Assembly: GCF_004661485.1 (NCBI RefSeq)
Contig: NZ_PQVH01000005.1
Location: 62,001 to 126,000 of the forward strand
Direction of reading: 5' to 3'
Length of the DNA stretch: 64,000 nucleotides
Origin: Methylotenera oryzisoli
GTDB taxonomy: Bacteria; Pseudomonadota; Gammaproteobacteria; Burkholderiales; Methylophilaceae
Shown: piece after piece, positions 55,239 through 63,697 of the stretch
How the letters are laid out: each line of letters begins with the position of its first letter
How positions within the stretch are numbered: position 1 is the stretch's first letter
Notes under the pieces: model-generated
Told to the model about the DNA's origin: nothing
The model's database searches: none
The model's input: only the letters and a program-made list of their open reading frames with translations
Made by a program: the position numbers and the translations under genes

Positions 55239-56114
55239 TTAAAAACTGTTCCTAGGCAGGCTCTTTAAGCTTTGTATTGCTGCAAAAGCGCTAGTACTAT
55301 CGATCCCTGTTGCTGCATTTAAACCAATATGCATGGTAATTGCGTTATGAATCTGATTAAGGTCACCGCCAATCCGTGCAGCTTGGAACATGCCTTGATT
55401 TCGAATCTCCTGCAGAATCTGTCCTTGCCCAGGCACCATCACATTTACACCAACACTGTTGTGCGACAGCGTGACTGTGGCGACTGTTCCGTCGCTTGCA
55501 GTAGCTGACACTAACCCCGCTTGACCACCTACGGCATTAGCGATAGAGCCACTTTGGTTAGACGATGTTAGTTCTACTTGCATGTCGATGCCATTATGAA
55601 TGCTGTTAGAGGCGCCAGCGACTTGTATGGTTTGTGATACTCCGCTGATATTGGTTAAGCCAGCCCCACCGCTTACATTATTGCTCCCATCCGTTTGTTG
55701 AGTGGTTATCGTGTTTTGTGATTGTTCTATGCTGACCGTGGGCGCATAGTGTACGGAAGGTGTGTTGGATCTAAAATCTATATTGAGGTTGGCACCAGCA
55801 GTAATGACGCTGCCTGTAGATGTTTCCCATTGGCTAATCATTTCCACGCCAAAATATAGTACCTGATTGTTACTAGCAAATTTACCGCGCATATGTCCTA
55901 AATCGTTGTCAGAAACTTCTTGCATGCTATTAAACACTTCTAAATCTGGCGGTAAAGCGGCGCTGGCTACCGGACTTACAGTGATAATACCAGCTAATAT
56001 GAATGCAATTCTTTTAGAGGGAGCTGGCCGGATAGCAGATTGATGCGCAGGCTCCAGCTTTAATTGATGTAAATATCCAGCGTGTTGAATCGAATTCATT
56101 GTAGAGATGTTCAT
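55239..56114 (-). CDS. FapE-like secreted protein of the amyloid-type locus
   Basis: A 291-residue exported protein with a late signal-type hydrophobic segment (about 36-52) ending A-S-A-A. After it comes D-N-D-L-G-H-M-R-G-K-F-A (69-80), a motif shared with other proteins of this locus, then a long Asn/Gln/Ser/Thr/Gly-rich beta region typical of amyloid accessory proteins. The best analogy is FapE, a minor component of Pseudomonas functional amyloid, but similarity was judged only from composition and gene context. AGGAGG precedes the ATG. It is the last gene of the leftward locus, 139 bp after the C39 peptidase gene. Confidence 0.6.
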   Translation of the reverse strand: MNISTMNSIQHAGYLHQLKLEPAHQSAIRPAPSKRIAFILAGIITVSPVASAALPPDLEVFNSMQEVSDNDLGHMRGKFASNNQVLYFGVEMISQWETSTGSVITAGANLNIDFRSNTPSVHYAPTVSIEQSQNTITTQQTDGSNNVSGGAGLTNISGVSQTIQVAGASNSIHNGIDMQVELTSSNQSGSIANAVGGQAGLVSATASDGTVATVTLSHNSVGVNVMVPGQGQILQEIRNQGMFQAARIGGDLNQIHNAITMHIGLNAATGIDSTSAFAAIQSLKSLPRNSF

Positions 56115-56253
56115 TTTTAAAACCTCCTAAACTCCTCAGCTACATTTTTCTAAGTGTTATTCATGCTGTGCTTAAATGTATTGCTATTGAGTGCTTGTAA
56201 ACGAACTGCTATCTTCATTAATTCCGTTATGTGAGTGCTTGCTTACTTAGTTT

Positions 56254-56997
56254 TTATAACCCCAGCATATCTGAACGCACAAAGCCAAAATCAAATAGCT
56301 CCGCGTCTGTTAAAGGGTGAAATGAATCAGTTAAGGTTTTAGCTGTTAATTGTTCTTTAGGTCTGAGTAAGATGGATTCACGGTCAAAATCTTGTCCGAT
56401 AACAGCAAATACAATGCCATTCCAGTTGGCATCAAACTCAGCCCGTTTCATAATGCGGTTACCAAGCGCAGGGTCTGCAATGTAGACTTTCTCTGCGGTG
56501 GATTTCTTAAGCACTACAAAGTGTTTGTAGCCTTTGTAATTAAGCAAAACAATGGTTGGAATCGTTACTTTCTCTAAGGTTGCAGGATTGACGTTATAGC
56601 CACGCCCACGAAAACCTATGCTCTGCGTATAGTTTTTAATATCTAAGAGAGAGAACCCTTTTTGACGCACTATTTCTGAGTCACTTACTTCTAATAAACC
56701 TTCAATCACATCTTCCTCAGTGAGATTTTTGTTGTACGCATAATTTAATATAGTTGCTAATGCAGCCGCACCGCAGCTAAAGTCAGTGTGCTGAGGCACC
56801 ATATCTGTAAACTTTAGCTCACGCATGCTATTCATATTTTTTTGAATCACGCCCATACCCGGCACTATGCCGCCAAATCTAATATCGGCTGCCATGGCTG
56901 GCTGCATCAATGCAGACGAAATGTTGACGCTTATATGCATCACGACCGTCATCGTGAGTACACGTATTGATGGATGAATCTGATGGGTAGGTAACAT
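56254..56997 (-). CDS. C39-family peptidase (FapD-like)
   Basis: Exported papain-like cysteine peptidase of about 247 residues. A hydrophobic N-terminal segment (signal, ending P-A-M-A-A-D) precedes the peptidase domain. The catalytic triad is visible: Cys in D-F-S-C-G-A-A-A (about 75), His in Y-K-H-F-V-V-L (about 159) and Asp in I-A-D-P-A-L-G (about 175), with the usual Gln before Cys in P-Q-H-T. C39 peptidases cut after double-Gly leaders in bacteriocin export; FapD is the free-standing form of amyloid operons. Start 56997 is chosen over upstream frames (57057, 57021) because AAAAGAGA lies before it and a hairpin at 57050-57076 covers the longer start. Confidence 0.82.
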   Translation of the reverse strand: MLPTHQIHPSIRVLTMTVVMHISVNISSALMQPAMAADIRFGGIVPGMGVIQKNMNSMRELKFTDMVPQHTDFSCGAAALATILNYAYNKNLTEEDVIEGLLEVSDSEIVRQKGFSLLDIKNYTQSIGFRGRGYNVNPATLEKVTIPTIVLLNYKGYKHFVVLKKSTAEKVYIADPALGNRIMKRAEFDANWNGIVFAVIGQDFDRESILLRPKEQLTAKTLTDSFHPLTDAELFDFGFVRSDMLGL

Positions 56998-57049
56998 CGC
57001 AATTCTCTTTTCGTAACACATCGTGGTGCGAGCGGTAAGAAGTAGCGAA

Positions 57050-57076
57050 GTCCCCACCGGAAAAACCAGCGGGGAC
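57050..57076 (-). promoter_or_regulatory. Strong hairpin between amyloid gene and C39 gene
   Basis: On the minus strand GTCCCCGCTGG pairs with CCGGTGGGGAC over 11 bp (two G-U pairs) with a UUUUU loop. On the plus strand the two wobble pairs become A-C mismatches, so the structure belongs to the leftward mRNA. No T-run follows; it probably stabilises the upstream mRNA or tunes downstream expression. Confidence 0.65.
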
Positions 57077-57132
57077 CTGCGAGATGGCCTTGTGGGCTAT
57101 CTGTGCACGATAGTTGTGCTATCTAAGCACCT

Positions 57133-58311
57133 TTACTCACCACTGCCCGCGTGTGTGGCAGAGATTGCGAGGCCGTTATATTGCTGGTTATTGGTACCTG
57201 ATGCGATGTTCACGCCAATATTGCCAGAAGCGTTCATCAGTGCGTTATCACCTAGGGTTGATGTATTTGTTGTTGCTAGGTTAGTCGCTACAACCACTGG
57301 AATATAACCAGTCACGCTACCAGATAGAGACTGTGAGCCAGATTCATAGAATCCTAGACTACCGCCTTCGCTACCTGAGTATGTGCCATTGTTGCCAAAT
57401 GCAAGCGCACCACCGTCATCATTAAGATCACTACCACCTTGCGTTTGTGTGTCTAGATCAAAGTGACCAGTTTGGCTACCATTAGGGTGAGTGTTACCTG
57501 TCCACATATCTGGGTACACATCGCCAATTTGATCAGATGTACCAGAGGTAGTCCCAGATGCGCTACCAGAATAGGTGCCACTACCATAACCAGTGTAACC
57601 ACCAGTTGCGCTAAGTGCTAGGTTGACAGCCAAATTTTGCACTTCTTCTTTATGAATAGGGTCGTTAGAAGTTGTGTTATGGCCGTTCATTTGAGTTACC
57701 TGAACAGTAGCTGTGGCCATGCGAGCGACAGCTACAGATGCTGCAAGGTCATTTTTTTGCTGATTATTATTACCAGCAGAAATATTAACCCCAATGTTAC
57801 CACTGGCATTGGCAAGTGCGTCGCCGCCAAGTGCTGCTGCGTTGGTTTGGCCTAGGTTGGTGACGTTGTTGCTAACGACAGCTTGGGTAGCAAATACCTC
57901 TGCATCAGATGAGCCAAACACAAAGCTGGCATCTGCTGCAGAAAATGCAGCTGCGTTAGCTTGTTGGTTGTTATCGCCGGCGGTGACGTTAAGGCCTATG
58001 TTGCCACTAGCGTTGTTGAGTGCATTGCCGTTTACAGTAGCAGTGTTGGTCGACTCATTATTGGTCACACTGTTGTCACCGTTAATTTGTTTGTCATTAA
58101 CGATTGCTGCAGAGCTGGCGTCAAGTGTAATCGTGCCATTCACCCGCACCCTGCCTTCAATTTCTACATCCTGTTCTAGGCTAATTTCTTTTTTGATTTT
58201 GACATCATCGTGGCCTCGACCGCGATCATTATCGTTAGCAAATACTGCTGGCGAAGTGAGCAAAGCGGCCACTGCCAACGCGATGGATTTTTTTTCAAAA
58301 GACAATCTCAT
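57133..58311 (-). CDS. FapC/FapB-like amyloid-type repeat protein
   Basis: Probable main structural amyloid or adhesin subunit, 392 residues, with a signal peptide (cleavage near V-F-A-N). It has three imperfect repeats, each N-A-S-G-N-I-G-x-N-(I/V)-x-x-G-x-N-N-Q-Q at about residues 99-117, 168-185 and 360-377, separated by a first short linker and a long Gly/Ser/Thr-rich linker (about 235-335). Three repeats with linkers is the FapC plan. The protein is rich in Asn, Gln, Gly, Ser and poor in Cys, as expected for extracellular beta-fibrils. GGAGA precedes the ATG. Confidence 0.75.
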   Translation of the reverse strand: MRLSFEKKSIALAVAALLTSPAVFANDNDRGRGHDDVKIKKEISLEQDVEIEGRVRVNGTITLDASSAAIVNDKQINGDNSVTNNESTNTATVNGNALNNASGNIGLNVTAGDNNQQANAAAFSAADASFVFGSSDAEVFATQAVVSNNVTNLGQTNAAALGGDALANASGNIGVNISAGNNNQQKNDLAASVAVARMATATVQVTQMNGHNTTSNDPIHKEEVQNLAVNLALSATGGYTGYGSGTYSGSASGTTSGTSDQIGDVYPDMWTGNTHPNGSQTGHFDLDTQTQGGSDLNDDGGALAFGNNGTYSGSEGGSLGFYESGSQSLSGSVTGYIPVVVATNLATTNTSTLGDNALMNASGNIGVNIASGTNNQQYNGLAISATHAGSGE

Positions 58312-58348
58312 GTTATTCTCCTAATTGCTGTTGGTAAAAAACTGGAAA

Positions 58349-58975
58349 TTACGGCTTTGCGCCCAATTGCACTTGGAGCGCAAAGTTGTTGGCCGTACTA
58401 TTGCCCGACCCTGCCGATTGATTAACTTGAACTAGCCCGTGTGCACCGTGAAACGCAGTATCATCAATCGATACTGTTTGGTGTCGCTTGCTGTTTTCTG
58501 CGTCAATCGGTACTGCGTTTGAAGTAGTGGCAGAGAGTACGCTTTCTGCTACCACTTCTTCAAATCCCATGGCGAAGGCTGCGCCGTTCGCTTGTGCATT
58601 CCCTACACCGCTAGATTGGTTCACCGAAATCAAACCTGAGCTATATGCAAAGGCTTGGCTGCCGATAGTAGCAATCGCGATGTCTGGTAAATTAGCTTGC
58701 TGTGAGTTTGTGACTTGCATGCCATTAATGAGCCCAATCGCGGGGCCGTCTTGTGTGCCAAGCGCGATGGCTGCGGCATTTGCTTGAGTGTTGGCGTCGC
58801 CTGCTGTCATGTTGACAGCAAAGCGGCCACGCACATGGCTTAATACATTGCTATCGATAATGCTCTGTGTAACGTAGCCGGGAATATCCGGCAAGTTATC
58901 CTGCGCCATAGCAAACGGGCTATGCAGCCCAGATAGCGGGATTATTAATACTATGACTAAGATTTTTGAGTTCAT
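58349..58975 (-). CDS. FapB-like secreted repeat protein
   Basis: Second repeat protein, 208 residues, with a signal peptide (cleavage near F-A-M-A-Q). Three repeats share the pattern G-x-(F/I/V)-x-V-N-x-(T/S)-(A/S)-G-x-x-N-x-x-A-N and lie at about 50-66, 94-110 and 182-198. The first follows directly on V-L-S-H-V-R-G-R-F-A (44-53), the putative processing motif. It would be a minor nucleating subunit like FapB, an inference from the size and repeat layout. It is 37 bp upstream of the larger repeat-protein gene and shares its operon. Confidence 0.72.
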   Translation of the reverse strand: MNSKILVIVLIIPLSGLHSPFAMAQDNLPDIPGYVTQSIIDSNVLSHVRGRFAVNMTAGDANTQANAAAIALGTQDGPAIGLINGMQVTNSQQANLPDIAIATIGSQAFAYSSGLISVNQSSGVGNAQANGAAFAMGFEEVVAESVLSATTSNAVPIDAENSKRHQTVSIDDTAFHGAHGLVQVNQSAGSGNSTANNFALQVQLGAKP

Positions 58976-58998
58976 GATGGTTTCCTCATGCTCTTTTC

Positions 58999-59553
58999 TT
59001 ACTGGCCACTACTGCGCATAATGGCGCCGGTCATGCCGTTTAGTGCATTGCTGGTGCCATTGATCCCAGCGTTAATCTGGCCTGACAAACCGCCAACTGC
59101 ACCACCCACTGCGCCGCCTATGGTGCCAGATAGCGTCGAGGTGGCGGATTGTGCAGGATGGCTATTGTTGTTTAGGCCATAGCTATCCAACACCGCACCG
59201 GACAATTTGTTTGTCTCAGGGCTGGCTCTTAATGATGCTGGCGTGTTGGTAGAAATCGCCGAGAACTCGGTATCATCTAATTCAATAGGCTTAATGCCAA
59301 CGTTTTGCGCGACAGCGGCTTTTACCTTGTCATCCGGAGAGGTGTCGATGGTGACTGCGCGACCAGGCTCGCCGTCACGAATGGCGGGGCGTGCCGGTAC
59401 TTCGCGCTGCAGTACCACTATGCCGTCTGCAGCCAACGCTGTTGTGCTCGGCACAATTAATAAACCTAAAACAACAAGGCCTGACAAAGCCGAGCTTAAA
59501 AGTAGCGTAGCAATGGTTACTTGCTCTGCTATTTGTAAGTGCTTGTTGTGCAT
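58999..59553 (-). CDS. Gly-rich exported protein of the amyloid-type locus
   Basis: A 184-residue protein of unknown family. A hydrophobic N-terminal segment (about 13-42) is a signal peptide or anchor; the middle is charged and contains E-L-D-D-T-E-F-S-A-I-S (91-101), related to the motif shared by other proteins here. The C-terminal 50 residues are glycine zipper-like (G-G-A-V-G-G-A-V-G-G-L-S-G) and could insert into or line a membrane pore. AAAGGG precedes the ATG. Second in the operon, 13 bp after the preceding gene. A FapA-like chaperone role is only a guess. Confidence 0.65.
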   Translation of the reverse strand: MHNKHLQIAEQVTIATLLLSSALSGLVVLGLLIVPSTTALAADGIVVLQREVPARPAIRDGEPGRAVTIDTSPDDKVKAAVAQNVGIKPIELDDTEFSAISTNTPASLRASPETNKLSGAVLDSYGLNNNSHPAQSATSTLSGTIGGAVGGAVGGLSGQINAGINGTSNALNGMTGAIMRSSGQ

Positions 59554-59566
59554 AACATGAATCCCT

Positions 59567-59947
59567 TTATTTTTGAATGACAGTTAACGTAATCACAGGG
59601 GGACTACTCATTGCATGATTGGTGCTTCCCTTGTTACCCTGCCTGCCTTCATCCCAAAGAATAATCGCTAATTTTGAATCGCCTTCTAAAGCACTAGCCT
59701 CTGCACCTTTACCGTTAATCAATGATAAATCTGTGTCATTCATCATCGCGGCATCATCGCCCAGCACATTAAATGCATCGGGTTCGGAAATCACCTCCGT
59801 AGCATCCGTAAAAGTGCCAGCAAACGCCAAACTTGAGCTACAAAGCACAGCAATCACTAGCACTAGTCTGATGATGTCAATGCAATACGGGTAGTGATTT
59901 TGGTGTTGACCCTCATCGTTGCTTAGTCGCTTTGATACCCAGTACAT
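59567..59947 (-). CDS. Small exported protein, first gene of the amyloid-type operon
   Basis: A 126-residue protein with a signal peptide (hydrophobic 24-42, cleavage near A-F-A-G). It carries D-T-D-L-S-L-I-N-G-K-G-A at 71-82, the clearest version of the shared motif and close in style to the leader end of double-glycine peptides; the remainder (to residue 126) would be a short product if it is cut there. No family is recognised. GAGAGG precedes the ATG. It is the first gene behind the sigma-54 promoter at 60011-60025, with about 50 bases of leader. Confidence 0.65.
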   Translation of the reverse strand: MYWVSKRLSNDEGQHQNHYPYCIDIIRLVLVIAVLCSSSLAFAGTFTDATEVISEPDAFNVLGDDAAMMNDTDLSLINGKGAEASALEGDSKLAIILWDEGRQGNKGSTNHAMSSPPVITLTVIQK

Positions 59948-60310
59948 ATTGACTACCTCTCAACTTGTCGATGCAAGAATCTTGAGCATCGAATCGTTGG
60001 GATATGTATAGCAATCGTTATGCCAATTTGGTAACTTGTTGTTTATATTGAATATTTGTTATGACTGGTAAATCGTAGACAGGTGCTATGTGTACTGAAC
60101 TTGTGACAGATATTGCGTGGTATTTTTGTATCTTATTGAATTTAAATGATAAATTAATTCTTAAAAAGTGTATCAAAACTGCAACAGTGATATTTTAAAA
60201 GGGTAACAAGTCAGATTGAGGGTTGATTTTAGATGTTTAAGCAAGTGTGGGTGAGTTAAAAACAGGGAAGTTACATCGTAGAAAGCTAAATAATTGCTAA
60301 TGGCTATTTT
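59948..60310. other. Promoter region of the amyloid-type operon
   Basis: About 360 bp of AT-rich sequence between the operon and the sigma-54 activator gene. It has the sigma-54 promoter at 60011-60025 and several ACTTGT/ACAAGT hexamers (near 59962, 60033, 60100 and 60205) that could be activator sites. Confidence 0.5.
60011..60025 (-). promoter_or_regulatory. Sigma-54 promoter of the amyloid-type operon
   Basis: On the minus strand this reads TGGCATAACGATTGC. It fits TGGCAC-N5-TTGC with one change (C to T) and the exact -24/-12 spacing. It predicts a start near 59999, about 52 bases before the first gene, and faces away from the sigma-54 activator gene directly upstream. Confidence 0.8.
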
Positions 60311-61696
60311 TCAAGGTTTAGGCATGAGGCTGTACTTCTCCATTAGTCTGTATAAGGTAGCACGAGATACGCCAAGCATGCGTGATGTAAGTGCTAGATT
60401 GTTATTATTTTTATGCAAAGCGTTACGAATCGCTTCCATTTCAGCACTGTTTCTAGCCGACTCCAGCGTAGTTACTTGGCGTTCACCATTCCTGCGGTCA
60501 AGATCTAAGTCCTCTGGGGTGATAAGACGCCTTTCACACATCACCATAGCTCGCCTAACTCGGCTGATAAGCTCTCTTACATTGCCAGGCCAATCATAGT
60601 GATTCATCAGCTGCAAGGCTGATGGTGCAAACCCTTTGACGTTACGCCTTTTTTCGTTAAAGAACTTATTAAAAAAGTATTTGGCAAGCACTTCAATATC
60701 CCCTTTTCTATCGCGTAGCGCCGGTATTTTAATTTTTAATACATGCAGTCGATAATATAAATCTTCTCTAAATCGCCCATCTTTTATTGCAGCCTCTAGG
60801 TCAACATGTGTCGCAGCAAGCACGCGTACATCAACATGGATTTTCTCCGTACTGCCTAAGCGTTCTATGGTTTTTTCTTGTAGAAAGCGCAAAAGATTCA
60901 CTTGTAATTCCAGCGGTAAATCACCAATTTCATCCAGAAAAATAGTGCCACCTGATGCGGTTTCAATACGGCCTATTTTGCGCTGACTAGCCCCAGTAAA
61001 CGCGCCCTTCTCATGGCCAAATAGCTCCGATTGAATCAACCCGTTGGGTAGTGAGCCACAGTTCACCGCAACAAATGGCTTGTTATGCCGAGCAGAGCGT
61101 TCATGTAGCGCTAGTGCGGCAAGCTCTTTGCCCGTGCCGCTCTCGCCGGTAATCAGCACAGGGGCATCCACACTGGCCACCTTGCGAATATTTTTAAATA
61201 AATCTAGCATCTGCGGGCTGGCACCCACCATTTCATCTTCACTGGGTTGCAATGGCAACGGCAATTGCCGTGAGGCTGGGTTGTCTCGTTTCATCAGCGC
61301 CATGCCCTCTGCATGACCTAGCGTTGCGAGTAGTTTTTCTGTATCTGGGGGCAGTGTATGAAAGTCGTAGAAGGACTCACTAATAATTTGTTTGATATGG
61401 TGATTGCTCATGGCGTTCTTGGGGATGAGCGCAACCCACTCTACCTGATCTACGTTCCTAAAAAAATTCTCAATAGGCACGGAGAGGCGACCGCTTGTGT
61501 CGTCAAACTGGGCGATGGCAACACTAGGAGTGTATTTAAGCAGTATGTTTTGAGCACTTTGCACATCGTGGGCTAGCCTTAGGTTCCAGCCAGCATCATT
61601 GATTTCATCCACCAAGACTGGGGGTGAACACGAAGTATTAAAGTAAAGCAGATTACGGTATTCAATTTCATGCATGATTGGATTTCCGTTTTGCAT
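60311..61696 (-). CDS. Sigma-54-dependent activator with VpsR-like input domain
   Basis: Enhancer-binding protein of 461 residues. The N-terminal 130 residues form a receiver-like domain without a clear phosphorylation site, similar to VpsR, whose family responds to cyclic-di-GMP. The AAA+ domain shows Walker A T-G-E-S-G-T-G-K (183-190), the sigma-54 contact loop G-A-F-T-G-A (231-236) and a Walker B region F-L-D-E-I-G-D-L. A Fis-type helix-turn-helix ends the protein (about 425-455, L-T-S-R-M-L-G-V-S-R-A-T-L-Y-R). It lies between the FapF-like gene and the operon with the sigma-54 promoter, so it is their probable regulator. Confidence 0.9.
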   Translation of the reverse strand: MQNGNPIMHEIEYRNLLYFNTSCSPPVLVDEINDAGWNLRLAHDVQSAQNILLKYTPSVAIAQFDDTSGRLSVPIENFFRNVDQVEWVALIPKNAMSNHHIKQIISESFYDFHTLPPDTEKLLATLGHAEGMALMKRDNPASRQLPLPLQPSEDEMVGASPQMLDLFKNIRKVASVDAPVLITGESGTGKELAALALHERSARHNKPFVAVNCGSLPNGLIQSELFGHEKGAFTGASQRKIGRIETASGGTIFLDEIGDLPLELQVNLLRFLQEKTIERLGSTEKIHVDVRVLAATHVDLEAAIKDGRFREDLYYRLHVLKIKIPALRDRKGDIEVLAKYFFNKFFNEKRRNVKGFAPSALQLMNHYDWPGNVRELISRVRRAMVMCERRLITPEDLDLDRRNGERQVTTLESARNSAEMEAIRNALHKNNNNLALTSRMLGVSRATLYRLMEKYSLMPKP

Positions 61697-61972
61697 CTTA
61701 TCGGTAGCGCCACGGTTTATCCAATATCAGGCATGTTGAATGGTGATACTGAGGCGTTTAAGCCACCTTAAGTGAAGCTTTACAAAGAACTTGCATCGTA
61801 TATGGATTCACTAGATTTGAAACTAAGGGCGACACCTTAGTAAGTTAGAGGCAATCAATTAAACTTTGATCAGCATTTGCTAGATGATTGATATGGACGG
61901 TGGGTGGCTTGCCTAGTAACTACTGATAATAAAATCGGTAGTTACTAGGTGAAGTATTACAAAGGGCTCATT

Positions 61973-63268
61973 CTAGAAGCTGTACGGGAACTTCATGCCT
62001 ACTGTTACATCCGGTGCATCAGGTGTTACCCCTACACCCACATTGGCTACCATTGATAAATGGTCTGTCATGGCATAAGTCACACCAAAGTTAAGTGAAC
62101 CAGAGCTTGAGTCGCTACCAATAACGCTAGTCCAGCTTTGCCCATCTGCTCTAACTTTGGACTTTTGTGTAAAACGATGCGCGTAAGACATACTCATGCT
62201 CATGCGTTCGTTTAGCGCAAAAGCCAAGCCACCACCTAATTGATAAGCGTCGCCTAAATCAATTTCACCAGAGGTTCTTACATTTGGCTGGCTGCTAATA
62301 TCATCAAATTTTCTGGCGAAGTTGTGTGCGTAGCTAATGTTGGCAAATAGAATCGCTGGATCTACGGTTTTAACAAAAGTTAGGCCGGAAGATAATGTCC
62401 ATACGCCATTACCTGTAGGCAGGTCGTCAGGAACAACCAGATTGCTGTTGCTTGGGTCTGTTCTAAGCTTAATGCCATAAGGGTCTTTACCTGTCGGCGC
62501 TTTTACCCGTACGTTCCATACGACATCAGGGCTTGTAGGTGTTTCTGGGAATAAGCGGTAGTAAGCGCCAGCACTTACATCACCTAAGCCAGCATTGCTG
62601 ATGTCGCGCTCACTAAGTGTTGAGGCGCTGCCGCCAGCCGCGCCACCAGATTCATAGGTTGATGAACGATACAGAAAAGGTGCATTAAGGTCGAATTGCA
62701 GGCGATCAGTCACACTGTAGCGACCAGTGAGGTCAAATTGGGTGATGTCAGATTGAATGCGATCAAGGTTGATATTACCAAGAAAAATGGCATCCAGTGC
62801 CAAAAAGCCTTCCAGTGTTAATTGGCGGCGGTCAGTGTGGCTGTAGCTAACGCCAGCTTCTAAAGTAAATGTTTTGTTAAATAAAGCGTGCTGTTCGCGA
62901 TAAACTGCTTCAGCACTACGTGATGCCGGCGCTTCTTTGATTACCGGTTCATTGGCTTCTAAGGCGGGCGTTCGATCACTACTTGTGCTCGGAGCAGCAT
63001 CCGTATCAGCAACTACGAATTTTTTATTCACGGCGTGCATCGGTCTGGCTTGCGCTTGCCCGGAGTTTTCAAGCTGTTGCAGTCGTTGTGCCAAGGCCTG
63101 TAGCGCGGCGCCTTGTGCTTGATAGCGGCTATTCAGTTCGCCTAGCTCTTTGCGTAATTGCTCTACATCTTGCGCGCCAGCAGTTGCCTCGCCCGACCAC
63201 GCATTAGTTGATAAAAATGCACTTATTGCTAATGTAATTGCTTTTAATTTATATGTCCTCATGACCAT
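61973..63268 (-). CDS. FapF-like outer-membrane beta-barrel with coiled coil
   Basis: Exported protein of about 431 residues, likely the outer-membrane pore of the amyloid-type locus. After the signal peptide (cleavage near A-W-S-G) there is a short coiled coil (L-R-K-E-L-G-E-L-N and A-L-Q-A-L-A-Q-R-L-Q-Q-L-E, about 38-70), a linker, and a barrel from about 130 to the C-terminal Phe (F-P-Y-S-F). N-terminal coiled coil plus barrel is the FapF plan. ATG 63268 is chosen over TTG 63283 because GAGGAGA lies before it. It precedes the activator gene on the same strand with a 276 bp gap. Confidence 0.75.
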   Translation of the reverse strand: MVMRTYKLKAITLAISAFLSTNAWSGEATAGAQDVEQLRKELGELNSRYQAQGAALQALAQRLQQLENSGQAQARPMHAVNKKFVVADTDAAPSTSSDRTPALEANEPVIKEAPASRSAEAVYREQHALFNKTFTLEAGVSYSHTDRRQLTLEGFLALDAIFLGNINLDRIQSDITQFDLTGRYSVTDRLQFDLNAPFLYRSSTYESGGAAGGSASTLSERDISNAGLGDVSAGAYYRLFPETPTSPDVVWNVRVKAPTGKDPYGIKLRTDPSNSNLVVPDDLPTGNGVWTLSSGLTFVKTVDPAILFANISYAHNFARKFDDISSQPNVRTSGEIDLGDAYQLGGGLAFALNERMSMSMSYAHRFTQKSKVRADGQSWTSVIGSDSSSGSLNFGVTYAMTDHLSMVANVGVGVTPDAPDVTVGMKFPYSF

Positions 63269-63283
63269 TATCAGTCTCCTCAA

Positions 63284-63697
63284 AATAAATCATTACCGCT
63301 ACTGCTGTACCCGTGGTTCAAAAAAATATTGCTAAGTAATAACCGTTTTGCACTTTTACGATGAATGAAATCAGTGCTTATATTTTAGTACTGAATGCTT
63401 GCGTTGATGATGGGCATATTGAAGGTGCGACAATAAACCACATGCATAACAATGTTAATTGCATTATGCAATACAATTAGCCTTTGTAGTCAATAGTTTG
63501 TCTATGGTGTTATTGAAATGTTGGGTATTGATATTTAATGCTAATTGCATTGATATAGCCAGCATTAATCTGTTTTAAGTAAACACGAGGGTGTTTAAAG
63601 TGAGATAACTGGATTGCTAGGTTTAGCGCTAGCGTGATTGGTGGTAAAATATACCAGCAGGTTAGTGCTGTTAGCACGATACTAGAGTAGTTTTTTT
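63284..63697. other. Intergenic region upstream of FapF-like gene and tRNA
   Basis: About 410 bp, AT-rich, no gene. It should hold the leftward promoter of the FapF-like gene; I saw no sigma-54 site. Before the tRNA, TAAAAT at about 63646 could be a -10 box. A small hairpin GTGCTGTTAGCAC lies at 63665-63677. Confidence 0.4.

Noticed and set aside
63284-63500. Sigma-54 promoter upstream of the FapF-like gene
   Set aside because: The closest match has the GG and GC elements one base too far apart and lacks the conserved CA.
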